Source: Ilyomonas sp963790435
Lineage (GTDB): Bacteria > Bacteroidota > Bacteroidia > Chitinophagales > Chitinophagaceae
Length of the DNA: 64,000 bases
Reading direction: 5' to 3'
Assembly (NCBI GenBank): GCA_963790435.1
Contig: CAWBOI010000001.1
Location: 1,674,001 to 1,738,000, forward strand
Under the pieces are notes generated by a model that saw only the letters and a list, made by a program, of their open reading frames with translations, searched no databases and had not been told where the DNA came from. Position 1 is the first letter of the stretch. The number at the start of each line of letters is the position of its first letter. Both the position numbers and the translations under genes were made by a program. Positions 52,208 through 61,390 of this stretch are shown piece by piece.

Positions 52208-52849
52208 TCAATCTGCCAATGGTTTCACCAGAATGTCTTTAAAATAAACAATGCTGTTAGGATCATGTCCCTGCAAAGCAAAAGTGCCGCTCGATAACAC
52301 ACGTCCTTTCATATCATCGGGTCGTTGTACATTGTCGGGTTCAGTATAATCAACTGTCTGCTTATCGTTCACCCAAATTTGTACATGCTTGCCTTCTACA
52401 CGGATGCGTTCAGTGAACCAAACGCTATCGGGTACTATTTTTTCTTTTACGTCCACAACATTGTACAAACTGCCGGTACGTTTCCAGTCGGTGTGCGAGT
52501 TGTTTACCTGCACTTCATAGCCTTTTGAAGGCCAGCCGCCTTGCTGAAACTGCGTATGGAAATAGATACCTGAGTTGGAGCCGGGCATCGTCATTACCTG
52601 CGCTTTAAATTCGAAGTTTTTAAAGTTGTGATTTTGCACATCGCCATTGTAAAACAGGTGCGCTGTTTTGCCATGCACGACAATCATTCCGTCTTTTACA
52701 CTAAACGTTTCAGCATTATCGCCAACCTTCCAGTTGTTTATCGTTTTACCATCAAACAAAGAAATCCATTCATCTTTTGGATGCGATTTTTGTTTACTAA
52801 AGGAAAGAAAAACCAAAGCAGCAAGCAGTAAAAGTGATGTTGTTTTCAT
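52208..52849 (-). CDS. DUF1080 family secreted glycan-related protein
   Basis: A 213-residue protein with a signal peptide and one LamG-like DUF1080 (3-keto-disaccharide hydrolase) domain: 'EWISLFDGKTINNWK', 'GSNSGIYFHTQFQQGGW', 'GYEVQVNNSHTDWKRTGSLYN', 'GTFALQGHDPNSIVYFKDI'. Members of this group hydrolyse 3-keto sugars in some Bacteroidota, others only bind. The stop is followed at once by a motif copy (tail TTTGTTTTTGCAC). Confidence 0.82.
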   Translation of the reverse strand: MKTTSLLLLAALVFLSFSKQKSHPKDEWISLFDGKTINNWKVGDNAETFSVKDGMIVVHGKTAHLFYNGDVQNHNFKNFEFKAQVMTMPGSNSGIYFHTQFQQGGWPSKGYEVQVNNSHTDWKRTGSLYNVVDVKEKIVPDSVWFTERIRVEGKHVQIWVNDKQTVDYTEPDNVQRPDDMKGRVLSSGTFALQGHDPNSIVYFKDILVKPLAD

Positions 52850-52927
52850 GGCAAAAAATTTTATAAATGAATGATTAAAGATAATTGAGAAACTAATTAG
52901 CCGGCGGCTCTTTTATGTCGCCAACAT

Positions 52928-54328
52928 TTATAATAGCACGCCGCTTAAAATAAGGGAAGCTACAGTAAAATAAATAACGATGCCGGTAACATCAACCAAG
53001 GTAGCTACAAACGGTGCAGAAGAAGCGGCCGGATCGGCACCTAATCTTTTTAAAACGATGGGCAACATTGCACCTGCAAATGTGCCCCACAAAACAATAC
53101 CCAATACCGAAAAGCCGATGGTAAGGGCGATTAAAAAATAGTGAGGTCCATATAAATCTTTAATAATGCCGTGGCTCATTAAGAAATGCCATAAAATAAC
53201 GCGAAAAAAACCGATTGTACCTAATATTGTTCCTAAGGTAAGACCGCTTAACAATTCGCGCCGCATTACGCGCCACCAATCTTTTATTCCAACTTCACCA
53301 ATTGACATTGCCTGAATAATTAAGGTAGAAGCTTGTGAACCACTGTTGCCGCCGCTACTTGCAATAAGAGGCAAAAACAAAGTAAGAACAGGAATTAATT
53401 CTGATTCAAAATTTGCCATTGCGCTATAAGTAAGCATTTCACTAAAGAAAAGTACTACCAGCCATCCTACCCGCTTTCTCATCAATTTAAAAAAATTGAT
53501 GTCTAAATAAGGCTCGGTAAACGCTTCTGTACCGCCTATTTTTTGCATATCCTCGCTATATTCCTCATTGGCAACCCAAAGAATATCGTCAATGGTAACA
53601 ATGCCCATCAACACATTGTTATCATCGGTAACGGGTAAGGCAACGCGGTTGTTCATTTTAAAAATCTGGCTTGCATGTTCCTGATCGTCGTGCACATTTA
53701 AAGCCACCACTCTGCCATCAATAATTTCATCAATGCGCTTGATGGGTGAGGCTAAAATCAGGTCTCTGATTCGCAGGTCATCTACCAGTTCACCTCTTTC
53801 ATTAATCACATAAATCACATCAATGGTTTCGCTGTTTTTTGCCACTTTCCGAATGGTACTAAACACCTGTTCAACTGTATTGTCGCGATACACATACACA
53901 TAATCCGGCGTCATCAATCTGCCCACACTGTCTTCCGGATAGCCCAGCATCGAGAGCGTTATTTTCCGCTCATCGTGGTTTAATAATTTTATCAAATCGC
54001 GAATGGCAGCTTTGGGCAGTTCTTCCAAAAAATCGGTGCGGTCATCCGGCGGAAGCTCGTTTAATAACTCTGCAGTTTTATGCGATGGCAGTTCCCTGAT
54101 GATTTGTTTTTGCTCGCCAATGTCCAATATTTTAAACACGCTGGCAGCACGATGCACAGGCATGCTAGAAATGATTTCGGTTGCATAATCTTCATACTCA
54201 TACATCAGTTCTGCCACATCGCTAATGTTGAGATGATTGACGAAATCGTACAACGGCTGCCTGTCTTCGGCATTGGCAAGCTCTTCAAACTGCTCGTTTA
54301 CAGATGGTATTTCGGGCTCCGTATTCAT
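52928..54328 (-). CDS. mgtE: Magnesium transporter MgtE
   Basis: A 466-residue homodimeric Mg2+ channel: an N-terminal helical MgtE_N domain (residues 20-130, 'DDRTDFLEELPKAAI'), two CBS domains ('LMTPDYVYVYRDNTVEQVF' and 'RVVALNVHDDQEHASQIFK'), then five helices with 'LIASSGGNSGSQASTLIIQAM' and 'GTFAGAMLPIVLKRLGADPAASSAP'. Complete. Confidence 0.94.
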   Translation of the reverse strand: MNTEPEIPSVNEQFEELANAEDRQPLYDFVNHLNISDVAELMYEYEDYATEIISSMPVHRAASVFKILDIGEQKQIIRELPSHKTAELLNELPPDDRTDFLEELPKAAIRDLIKLLNHDERKITLSMLGYPEDSVGRLMTPDYVYVYRDNTVEQVFSTIRKVAKNSETIDVIYVINERGELVDDLRIRDLILASPIKRIDEIIDGRVVALNVHDDQEHASQIFKMNNRVALPVTDDNNVLMGIVTIDDILWVANEEYSEDMQKIGGTEAFTEPYLDINFFKLMRKRVGWLVVLFFSEMLTYSAMANFESELIPVLTLFLPLIASSGGNSGSQASTLIIQAMSIGEVGIKDWWRVMRRELLSGLTLGTILGTIGFFRVILWHFLMSHGIIKDLYGPHYFLIALTIGFSVLGIVLWGTFAGAMLPIVLKRLGADPAASSAPFVATLVDVTGIVIYFTVASLILSGVLL

Positions 54329-54417
54329 GCGCGCAAATTAATTGATATGCGTTTGCAATAAATGATTCGTATATGATTGTTTTGTTTATTTTCGGTTTTT
54401 TATACCAACCAACCATT

Positions 54418-54801
54418 ATGATTGTTCCTTACATTGATGTGAAAACTGCCGGCAGTAAAGGCCGAGGCGTTTTTACGGGCAAAGCCATACCCGCCAATAC
54501 CGTTGTTGAAATTTCGCCGGTGCTCGTTTTAAAACCAAAAGAAAGAAAAACATTGGAAACTACATTGCTGTACCACTATGTGTTTGAGTGGGGCGATACA
54601 CGCCGCAAAGCAGGCCTGGCATTGGGTTATATTTCGATGTACAACCACAGCTATACTTCCAATTGCAAATATGAGATGGATTTTGATGAAATGACGATGA
54701 CTATCATCACCGTAAAAGCCATTAAAAAAGGTGAAGAGCTTACCATTAATTACAACGCCGACCCGAACGATGCTACGCCGGTTTGGTTTGATGCCGAATA
54801 A
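54418..54801 (+). CDS. SET-domain protein
   Basis: A 127-residue stand-alone SET domain: 'SKGRGVFTGKAIPANTVVEI', 'GYISMYNHSYTSNCKY' (the NHS motif of the SAM site), 'VKAIKKGEELTINYN' (pseudoknot motif with the catalytic Tyr). ATG 54418 was chosen over an upstream frame since it starts the conserved segment. Bacterial SET proteins methylate lysines in unknown targets; substrate inferred as protein. Confidence 0.9.
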   Translation: MIVPYIDVKTAGSKGRGVFTGKAIPANTVVEISPVLVLKPKERKTLETTLLYHYVFEWGDTRRKAGLALGYISMYNHSYTSNCKYEMDFDEMTMTIITVKAIKKGEELTINYNADPNDATPVWFDAE

Positions 54802-54903
54802 AACTTCTGAGCAGAGATGTTGGATTTGTGATTTCTGATTTATGAAGAAAAGCGTTTTTGGTTTTGCAGGAATTTACAATGCAATGTTTCTGCATTTTTA
54901 TTT

Positions 54904-54932
54904 TGATAAAAACAAAAGCAACTTTCTGCTTT
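54904..54932 (-). terminator. Terminator-like hairpin with motif tail
   Basis: 'aaaagca' pairs with 'tgctttt' around a 6-base loop; on the minus strand the tail is TTTTGTTTTTATC, a motif copy. A second hairpin 'gctgata'/'tatcagc' at 54963-54980 also has a motif copy (GCAAAAACAAA, 54979-54989) beside it. Serves the minus-strand gene at 55011. Confidence 0.65.
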
Positions 54933-55010
54933 TATAAGCCGACTTAACTTGCTTACACAATGGCTGATAAAAATATCAGCAAAAACAAATCTTTGGTTTT
55001 ACCTAAATTA

Positions 55011-55781
55011 TTACAAACCGCTAATCGTAAGACCGATAGAATAAGGATGTATGGCAGGACCTACACCTTGTTTTAAGAAGTTGGTAATTTGGTACGAACC
55101 ATCAATTGAAAAGTTGCCAAAGCCAATGCGGGCGGTGGCTGCAACGCGCGTGCTGTTAATAAAACGCTTGTTGCTTTCTTTAGAAATATAAGTGGGTCCG
55201 TATATGGTAGTGCCGTTAGCATCTATTGCATCTTTGCCTTTGGTATGCTGATTTAACAAGACACCCACCTTTGCGCCAATAGCAGCTTTGAAACCTTTAT
55301 CGGGTGTAACCGGATTCGCGGCGTAGCGCAATTCAACCGGAATTTCAGCATAAATAGTGGTGAGCTTAAATTTCTTAAACCGGTTGAGGGAGTTGCTGCT
55401 TACATTGGTAAATGGAAGCGTTGTAGTCGGCGATTTTAAATTCACATACGTGTCTTTAAAAAATATATTGCTGCTGCCAATGCCAAGCCCAACACCAATA
55501 CTTGCATGGCGGCTGCCCTTTAACGGTTTGTCAATCATTACATACATATTAAAATGGCGTGATAACCCTTTTGTATGAATGCTATCCGGCACGGAGCCCC
55601 AACTGTCGTAACCATACTGAACCATAAAATGGTCGTTGGGACGATTGGTTAAATCGAGCTTATCTAAAAATCTTTTTTTAGTAGAAGCTTTTGCTGCAAG
55701 GCTATCGGTTTGCGCAAACGAAACAGCCGCAACAAAAAGAGACAAAACAAAAAAGAGTGGTTTTACAATGCAGTTATTCAT
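55011..55781 (-). CDS. Outer-membrane beta-barrel protein
   Basis: A 256-residue protein with a signal peptide ('CIVKPLFFVLSLFVAAVSFA') and a porin-like barrel ('IPVELRYAANPVTPDKGFKAAIGAKVGVLL', 'ARIGFGNFSIDGSYQI') that ends 'PYSIGLTISGL'. It fits the outer-membrane beta-barrel (OmpW/PorT-like) group, which has no general assigned function. Confidence 0.78.
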   Translation of the reverse strand: MNNCIVKPLFFVLSLFVAAVSFAQTDSLAAKASTKKRFLDKLDLTNRPNDHFMVQYGYDSWGSVPDSIHTKGLSRHFNMYVMIDKPLKGSRHASIGVGLGIGSSNIFFKDTYVNLKSPTTTLPFTNVSSNSLNRFKKFKLTTIYAEIPVELRYAANPVTPDKGFKAAIGAKVGVLLNQHTKGKDAIDANGTTIYGPTYISKESNKRFINSTRVAATARIGFGNFSIDGSYQITNFLKQGVGPAIHPYSIGLTISGL

Positions 55782-55904
55782 CGCCTATAATTGCTGTATG
55801 GTAGCGGGCAAAAATAGTTGAAATGGTATAGCATGGGGTTAAAAATAAGCCAAAAGAAAAATGAAGGATAATGTACGAAGTGTATGATGAATAAATGGGT
55901 TAAT

Positions 55905-56063
55905 GCTCCGTAAGGAGTTACGTGTTTATAGAAAAGAAAACGCTTACATCAAAATACCGGCTCCATCGGAGCCGCGTGTTGATAGCATAAAAAACGTATC
56001 GCTCCTACGGAGCTAATTCATTCAGGTCGGTTTCTTTCTACAAATACGTTGCTCCGATGGAGC
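55905..56063. repeat. Cluster of GGAGC palindromes
   Basis: Four short palindromes in a 487-bp gene-free gap: 55905-55918 ('gctccgtaaggagt'), 55959-55973 ('ggctccatcggagcc'), 56001-56013 ('gctcctacggagc') and 56051-56063 ('gctccgatggagc'). The words between them ('acgtgtttata', 'cgcgtgttgata', 'aaatacgtt') repeat in inverted order. This is a REP/BIME-like array. A motif copy lies at 56181-56192. No transposase is nearby. Confidence 0.8.
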
Positions 56064-56268
56064 TTATGCCTTTCCTTATTCCATCACATACATTTGATAA
56101 CACAACCAAAAAATGGTTGAGGTGAGATGGAGAACATGTTTGGGATGAATGAGAAAGGAAATAAAGTAGTTAAAAATAGTGGCAAAAACAAATGTTGATT
56201 GCAAAGCAATATACAATTGCATAATGACGCACAAAAAGAATCAAAATTCCAAACAGGTAAATGCCTTG

Positions 56269-57057
56269 TTACGAATTGCTCGGTACACTTGCCGTTTGTG
56301 AGGAAGACATTGTTTTGATGTTTACCTTTTTATGATAGTTTTTAAAAAGGCTTTGCCATTGAATTTTTAAAACACCCAGGATACCTTCTTTTAAGATGCC
56401 CTTCGACATTTTGCTTACGCCATATTTTCTATCCCGAAATATAATGGGCACTTCCACAATGTTGAAGCCCAGCTTCCAGGCAGCAAACTTCATCTCAACC
56501 TGGAAAGCATAACCCACAAACTGGATTTCATCAAAATTAATGGTGTTCAATACGCGCCGGGTATAACACATAAAACCGGCAGTTGGATCGTTTACAGGAA
56601 TCCAGGTAATTAGCTTTGTATAAAGTGCACCACCTTTGGAATAAATGTGTCGTGAGAGAGGCCAGTTTTCTATTTCACCACCTTTTACATAGCGGCTGCC
56701 AACAGCAACATCAGCGCCGGCGCGGCACGCAGCGTATAAGCGGTCTAAATCGTTTACATCGTGCGAGAAATCGGCATCCATTTCAAACACATAATCGTAC
56801 TCTCTTTCCAGCGCCCATTTAAAGCCAAGAATGTAAGCTGTACCTAAACCTTGCTTGCCTTTGCGTTCTTCTAAAAACAAACATCCTTCGTATTGGCTCC
56901 GCAATTCTTTTACAATGCTGGCAGTGCCATCGGGAGAGCCATCATCAATTACCAACACATGAAAACCCTGCTGTAAAGAAAACACAGCATCGAGAATAGC
57001 AGCCATGTTATCCTTCTCGTTGTAAGTGGGAATGATGATGAGTTTCTTTACAGACAA
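56269..57057 (-). CDS. Polyprenol-phosphate glycosyltransferase (GT2)
   Basis: A 262-residue GT2 enzyme: 'KLIIIPTYNEKDNMAAILD', 'VLVIDDGSPDGTASIVKEL', 'DYVFEMDADFSHD' (DXD), 'GSRYVKGGEIENWPLSRHIYSKG', 'DPTAGFMCYTRRVL'. This is the dolichol/polyprenol phosphate mannosyl-synthase type, without a C-terminal membrane segment. No ATG is in place: TTG 57057 ('MSVKKLIIIPTYNEK') is the most likely start; the upstream TTG at 57096 would add 13 residues. Confidence 0.88.
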   Translation of the reverse strand: MSVKKLIIIPTYNEKDNMAAILDAVFSLQQGFHVLVIDDGSPDGTASIVKELRSQYEGCLFLEERKGKQGLGTAYILGFKWALEREYDYVFEMDADFSHDVNDLDRLYAACRAGADVAVGSRYVKGGEIENWPLSRHIYSKGGALYTKLITWIPVNDPTAGFMCYTRRVLNTINFDEIQFVGYAFQVEMKFAAWKLGFNIVEVPIIFRDRKYGVSKMSKGILKEGILGVLKIQWQSLFKNYHKKVNIKTMSSSQTASVPSNS

Positions 57058-57131
57058 AACAATGAGTTTTATAAAGCAAAATACTAATGAAAACAACAGC
57101 GAAAAAGCAACATTACAGGAAAAAAATTTCT

Positions 57132-57902
57132 TTACAATTTTTTTAGCAAAATGCGGTTTACAATCTCGGATAGCTTTTGTTTAGTGTGCAATGTAAATTC
57201 GCCACGCATCACCCAATCGTAGTATTGCGGCTCTATTTTCATTACTTCCTTTATAGCCTTGCCTTTGTGCTTGCCAAAGTTGTAAGTGGGTACGCCATCT
57301 ACGTTTATCAAACGCCGCGAAAAATCAATGGTATCTTCTTCGCCGCAAATTTTACAAATGCTTTCAGCAGTGTTGCCAAGGTTAGCATAACGTTCAATCT
57401 GCGCTTCTAAAATTTCATAAGTGGCAGTCGCATCTACTTCGGCGCCATGCGCACCCATCAGTTCTTTTTCGCAGTAAAATTTATATGCGGCACTCAGGGT
57501 TCGCTGTTCCATTTGATGAAATATTTTTTGTACATCAATCAGCTTCCGTCCTTCGATGTTAAAGTTAAGATCACAGCGCAAGAATTCTTCAATCAGCATG
57601 GGAATGTCAAAGCGGTTGCTGTTGTAACCGGCAATATCACAGTTGTCTAAAAACTGTTTGATTTCGTTGGCAACCTGTTTAAATAAGGGCGCATCTTTTA
57701 CCATCTCATCGGTGATGCCATGAATATCAATTACCGTTTTCGGAATAGGCATTTGCGGGTTGATGAGTTTGCGCTTAATCGCTCTTGTTCCGTTGGGAAG
57801 AATTTTAATAATGGCAACTTCAACAATCCTGTCGGTAACGAGATTGATGCCTGTGGTTTCCAAATCAATAAAAGCAACCGGGCGTTGCAGAGACAATTTC
57901 AT
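57132..57902 (-). CDS. DnaQ-like DEDDh 3'-5' exonuclease
   Basis: A 256-residue protein with the Exo motifs: ExoI 'VAFIDLETTG' (Asp, Glu), ExoII 'IAGYNSNRFDIPMLIEE' (Asp), ExoIII 'AHGAEVDATATYEI' (His, Asp). A C-terminal 'YNFGKHKGKAIKEV...YYDWVMRGEF' part is the DUF3820-like extension found in Bacteroidota proteins of this type. It could act as an epsilon-like proofreader or in repair; the cell's true dnaQ cannot be told from this. Confidence 0.9.
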   Translation of the reverse strand: MKLSLQRPVAFIDLETTGINLVTDRIVEVAIIKILPNGTRAIKRKLINPQMPIPKTVIDIHGITDEMVKDAPLFKQVANEIKQFLDNCDIAGYNSNRFDIPMLIEEFLRCDLNFNIEGRKLIDVQKIFHQMEQRTLSAAYKFYCEKELMGAHGAEVDATATYEILEAQIERYANLGNTAESICKICGEEDTIDFSRRLINVDGVPTYNFGKHKGKAIKEVMKIEPQYYDWVMRGEFTLHTKQKLSEIVNRILLKKL

Positions 57903-58233
57903 CAGCCAGTACAATTATAAAATGCGAAAATAAAGGAAAGAAAAGGTGAAATGAGTGAATTAGAAATAAGATAAAAGAAAGGAGTGAAAATAAGCAGCAC
58001 TTCAATGCAATAGTTGGTCTTTGTTTAGAATATTGAAATCAGCCAACGTTGTATGCCGCCAATGTAAGGAAGCTTTTTAATTGGAAATATTTTTTCTTTT
58101 TCTTAACGACGGTATATTTGTTGTCGCTAATTTTTCAACAAAAACAAAAGTAAGAACGATTGCATCACAAATTAACAAGTGATTGCTGACTGCCAACATC
58201 GAATAACTTTTTCAAATACAAAACCTGTATCGT
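57903..58233. promoter_or_regulatory. SusC operon upstream region
   Basis: A 331-bp gap. TATATTTG at 58113-58120 fits the Bacteroidota -7 element; a motif copy CAACAAAAACAAAAG is at 58136-58150, just downstream in the leader. No -33 TTTG at the expected place and no clear sigma/anti-sigma gene is nearby. Confidence 0.5.
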
Positions 58234-61200
58234 ATGAACCAATGTGTACGTAAAACTACGCGTGTGCGAAGTGCGCTATCGCTTGCGCTGCTCTCTGTTT
58301 TTTTATGTGTAAATTTTATAGGCCACGCACAAACCAATGTGCAGGTAACAGGCAAGGTGGTTGACGAAAACAACCAGCCGCTGAATGGCGTTTCGGTGCA
58401 AGTACAAAAATCGAAAATCGGTACAGCAACAAACAGTGCTGGCGACTTTAGCATTAGTGCACCAGCCAGTGCCACGCTGCTTTTCAGCTATGTTGGCTAT
58501 ACCGATACCAGTATTGCCGTTAGCGGCAGAACCAACATTGATATAAAGCTTTCTTCCGGCCGCACAACATTAAGTGACGTAGTGGTAATTGGCTACGGAA
58601 CGGCAAACAAAAGAGACCTTACCGGCTCCATTGTAAAGATTGATGGCAAAGTAGTTGCCGATAAGCCAAACGCCAACCCGGTAGCTTCACTGCAAAGCAA
58701 AGTGGCGGGATTATCGGTAGTAAACAACGGCACGCCGGGAGCCGCGCCCGATATTAGAATCAGGGGTACGGTTAGCATTGGCCAGGTGCATCCCTTGTAT
58801 GTAGTGGATGGTATTTTGAACGACAACATTGACTTCTTAAATCCGAATGATATTGAATCCATCGAAGTATTAAAAGATCCTTCTTCGCTTGCCATTTTTG
58901 GTGTAAAGGGCGCTACCGGCGCCATTGTAATCACTACGAAGCAGGCAAGAGCCGGACAAACCATTGTGAACTTTAATTCTACTTATGGCTTTAAGCAATT
59001 AACGGACAGAATAAAAATGGTAGATGCCAACGGCTTTAAAACTTTGTTTGCCGAAGAAAATGCAAACAACGGTGTAGCCACCCCCGATTATTCTGCCCTA
59101 ACTGCAAACACCGACTGGATAAGCGCCGTAACGCGTACTGCGCAATACAGCAACAGCAATTTAACAGTGCAGTCGGGCACAGATAAAAACAGAGTGAGCT
59201 TTGGTTTGGGCTATACACTCGACCAAGGCATTATCAAACATGAACAACTGCAACGTTTGAATTTATCGTTGAACGATGAATTGCGCATTAGTAAGAATAT
59301 TAAACTTGGGGCAAACATTGTAGTAAGCCGTCAGCATTATCCTTATAATGCAACCAATATATTGAACCAGGCACGACAGGTAATCCCACAAGTATCGGCA
59401 GGCACAAAATCATTTCACGTAGCTAATCCTTATGGCAGCGATACAATTACCCAAAACTTGTATTCGGGGTTAGATGTTGCACTGCAAAATTCAGGTGTTG
59501 TAAACCCTTTAAATGAATTAGAAAATACCTGGAATAAATACATTGGCATCGAATACCGTGAAGTAGGAAGCGTGTATGCAGAAATCACCTTTTTAAAATA
59601 CCTCACTTTCCGTTCTACTTTTTACGGTGATATCAGCAATATAAACTCACGTCAATACACACCATTGTATTACGCTTATAACCCGCTTACTAATCAGCCG
59701 TATTTATATACTTCAACCACATCGGTTACAGAGAATGATAACACTTACCGTAAATTTCAGCAAGACCATATTCTTACATTTAGAAAAAGCTTTGGCGAAC
59801 ACAATCTTACGGCAACTGCTGGTTTCACCACTTACTATTACAGCAATTTCAATAGAAGCGCCACTGCCAAACAGTCCAATTCCGCTTCAGGTGCTCCTAT
59901 TCCTGACGACCCAAGATTGTGGTACATTACCAATGGCATAGCCGATCCTAATACATCTCTGGCCAATTCTTCGCAAAGCGAATATTCTACAGTTTCTTTA
60001 TTAGGAAGGGTTTTGTATAATTATAAAAACAAGTATTATTTGAACGGTTCATTCCGCAATGATGCTTCTTCGCAAATTGCACCTAAAAACCGCAATCAGC
60101 AGTTCTGGGCAGTAGGTGGTGCATGGGATGTTACGAAAGAAGATTTCATGGCAAATCAAAAAGTGTTCGATTTCTTAAAAGTAAAAGGTTCGGTTGGTAT
60201 GTTGGGCAACCAAACCACATCTGACCAATATGGTAACCCGCTGCCTTATCCTGCTTATCCCAACATTAAAACAGATGCCAATTCAACGGCTGTTTTCGGC
60301 ACGAATTTAAATGTTGCAGCGCAGCCTGCATACACACCCAGCCCCGATTTGAAATGGGAAACTGTAAACGCATGGGAAGCCGGTGTAGAACTGAATGCTT
60401 TTAAAAACCGCTTGCATTTTGAAGGCACTTATTTTAATAAGACGACCAATAACCTCATGACCTATGTAAGCCGGGCTGCCTTAGGACTTCCTGATGAACT
60501 GATCAATGGTGGCAGCATCAGAAACTGGGGTGAAGAGTTTGCAGCAAGCTGGAACCAAAACTTCGGTAGAGATTTCAATTTGAATGTTGGCGGTAACATT
60601 ACTTTCTTAAAAAACAAGGTGCTGAGTGTAGCGGCTGATGTTCCGAACGGAATTCTCGATATTACCCAGGCTAATAATGGCGAAGCCATCAGCGAATTTA
60701 AAGCCGGCGAACCAATTGGTTATTTCAAGGGTTATATTGTTACAGGCGTGTTTCAAAGCTATGCTGATATTTTAAAATCGCCCAGCGAAGCTTCTTTGGG
60801 TTCCGTTCGCCCCGGCGATTTAAAGTATAAAGATGTTAACGGCGATGGCGTTATCAATGCTTCCGACAGAACTTATATTGGCAATCCAACACCGAAATAC
60901 ACCTATGGCTTTTCCATCAATCTAAGTTACAAACGCTTCGCGCTAAGCTCAGATTTTGGCGGCGTATATGGCAACCAGGTGTACCGTTTATGGGGTGCTT
61001 TGGAATCACCGTTCCAAAGAGTGAATTATCCCGCATTTGATTTGGCCCGGTGGCATGGTCCCGGAACTTCCAACTGGGTGCCAATCCTTAGCCAAGCAGA
61101 CAGAGTGAATTATAGCGGCTCGACTTATAGCATCGAAGACGGCAGCTATTTCCGCGTTCGCAATCTGCAGCTGGCTTACACCTTTTCTACAAGAGGCATT

Positions 61201-61371
61201 CGCTACATCAAAAATTTACGCTTATACGCTAACGTACAAAATTTAAAAACGTTTAAAAATAACTCTGGTTACACACCCGAATTTGGGGGTAGCGCTATTT
61301 CTTTTGGCTATGATAACGGCGGCGGCGCTATACCTGTGGTAACAACGTTTGGCGTGAACCTAACTTTTTAA
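58234..61371 (+). CDS. SusC/RagA-type TonB-linked outer-membrane transporter
   Basis: A 1045-residue protein. Signal peptide to 'GHAQ', a CarboxypepD-like N-terminal domain ('VTGKVVDENNQPLNGVSVQV', 'LLFSYVGYTD'), TonB box-like 'VVVIGYGTANKRDLTGSIVKI', plug ('PLYVVDGILNDNIDFLNPNDIESIEVLKDPSSLAIFGVKGATGAIVITTKQ') and a 22-strand barrel ending 'VVTTFGVNLTF'. It takes up a glycan or other large solute with the SusD partner 20 bp downstream. Confidence 0.95.
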   Translation: MNQCVRKTTRVRSALSLALLSVFLCVNFIGHAQTNVQVTGKVVDENNQPLNGVSVQVQKSKIGTATNSAGDFSISAPASATLLFSYVGYTDTSIAVSGRTNIDIKLSSGRTTLSDVVVIGYGTANKRDLTGSIVKIDGKVVADKPNANPVASLQSKVAGLSVVNNGTPGAAPDIRIRGTVSIGQVHPLYVVDGILNDNIDFLNPNDIESIEVLKDPSSLAIFGVKGATGAIVITTKQARAGQTIVNFNSTYGFKQLTDRIKMVDANGFKTLFAEENANNGVATPDYSALTANTDWISAVTRTAQYSNSNLTVQSGTDKNRVSFGLGYTLDQGIIKHEQLQRLNLSLNDELRISKNIKLGANIVVSRQHYPYNATNILNQARQVIPQVSAGTKSFHVANPYGSDTITQNLYSGLDVALQNSGVVNPLNELENTWNKYIGIEYREVGSVYAEITFLKYLTFRSTFYGDISNINSRQYTPLYYAYNPLTNQPYLYTSTTSVTENDNTYRKFQQDHILTFRKSFGEHNLTATAGFTTYYYSNFNRSATAKQSNSASGAPIPDDPRLWYITNGIADPNTSLANSSQSEYSTVSLLGRVLYNYKNKYYLNGSFRNDASSQIAPKNRNQQFWAVGGAWDVTKEDFMANQKVFDFLKVKGSVGMLGNQTTSDQYGNPLPYPAYPNIKTDANSTAVFGTNLNVAAQPAYTPSPDLKWETVNAWEAGVELNAFKNRLHFEGTYFNKTTNNLMTYVSRAALGLPDELINGGSIRNWGEEFAASWNQNFGRDFNLNVGGNITFLKNKVLSVAADVPNGILDITQANNGEAISEFKAGEPIGYFKGYIVTGVFQSYADILKSPSEASLGSVRPGDLKYKDVNGDGVINASDRTYIGNPTPKYTYGFSINLSYKRFALSSDFGGVYGNQVYRLWGALESPFQRVNYPAFDLARWHGPGTSNWVPILSQADRVNYSGSTYSIEDGSYFRVRNLQLAYTFSTRGIRYIKNLRLYANVQNLKTFKNNSGYTPEFGGSAISFGYDNGGGAIPVVTTFGVNLTF

Positions 61372-61390
61372 TTTTTAGAAAAAACAAAGT

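Noticed and set aside
55905..56063. CRISPR array
   Set aside because: The repeats are short palindromes with unequal spacing and no cas genes; REP-like array fits better.
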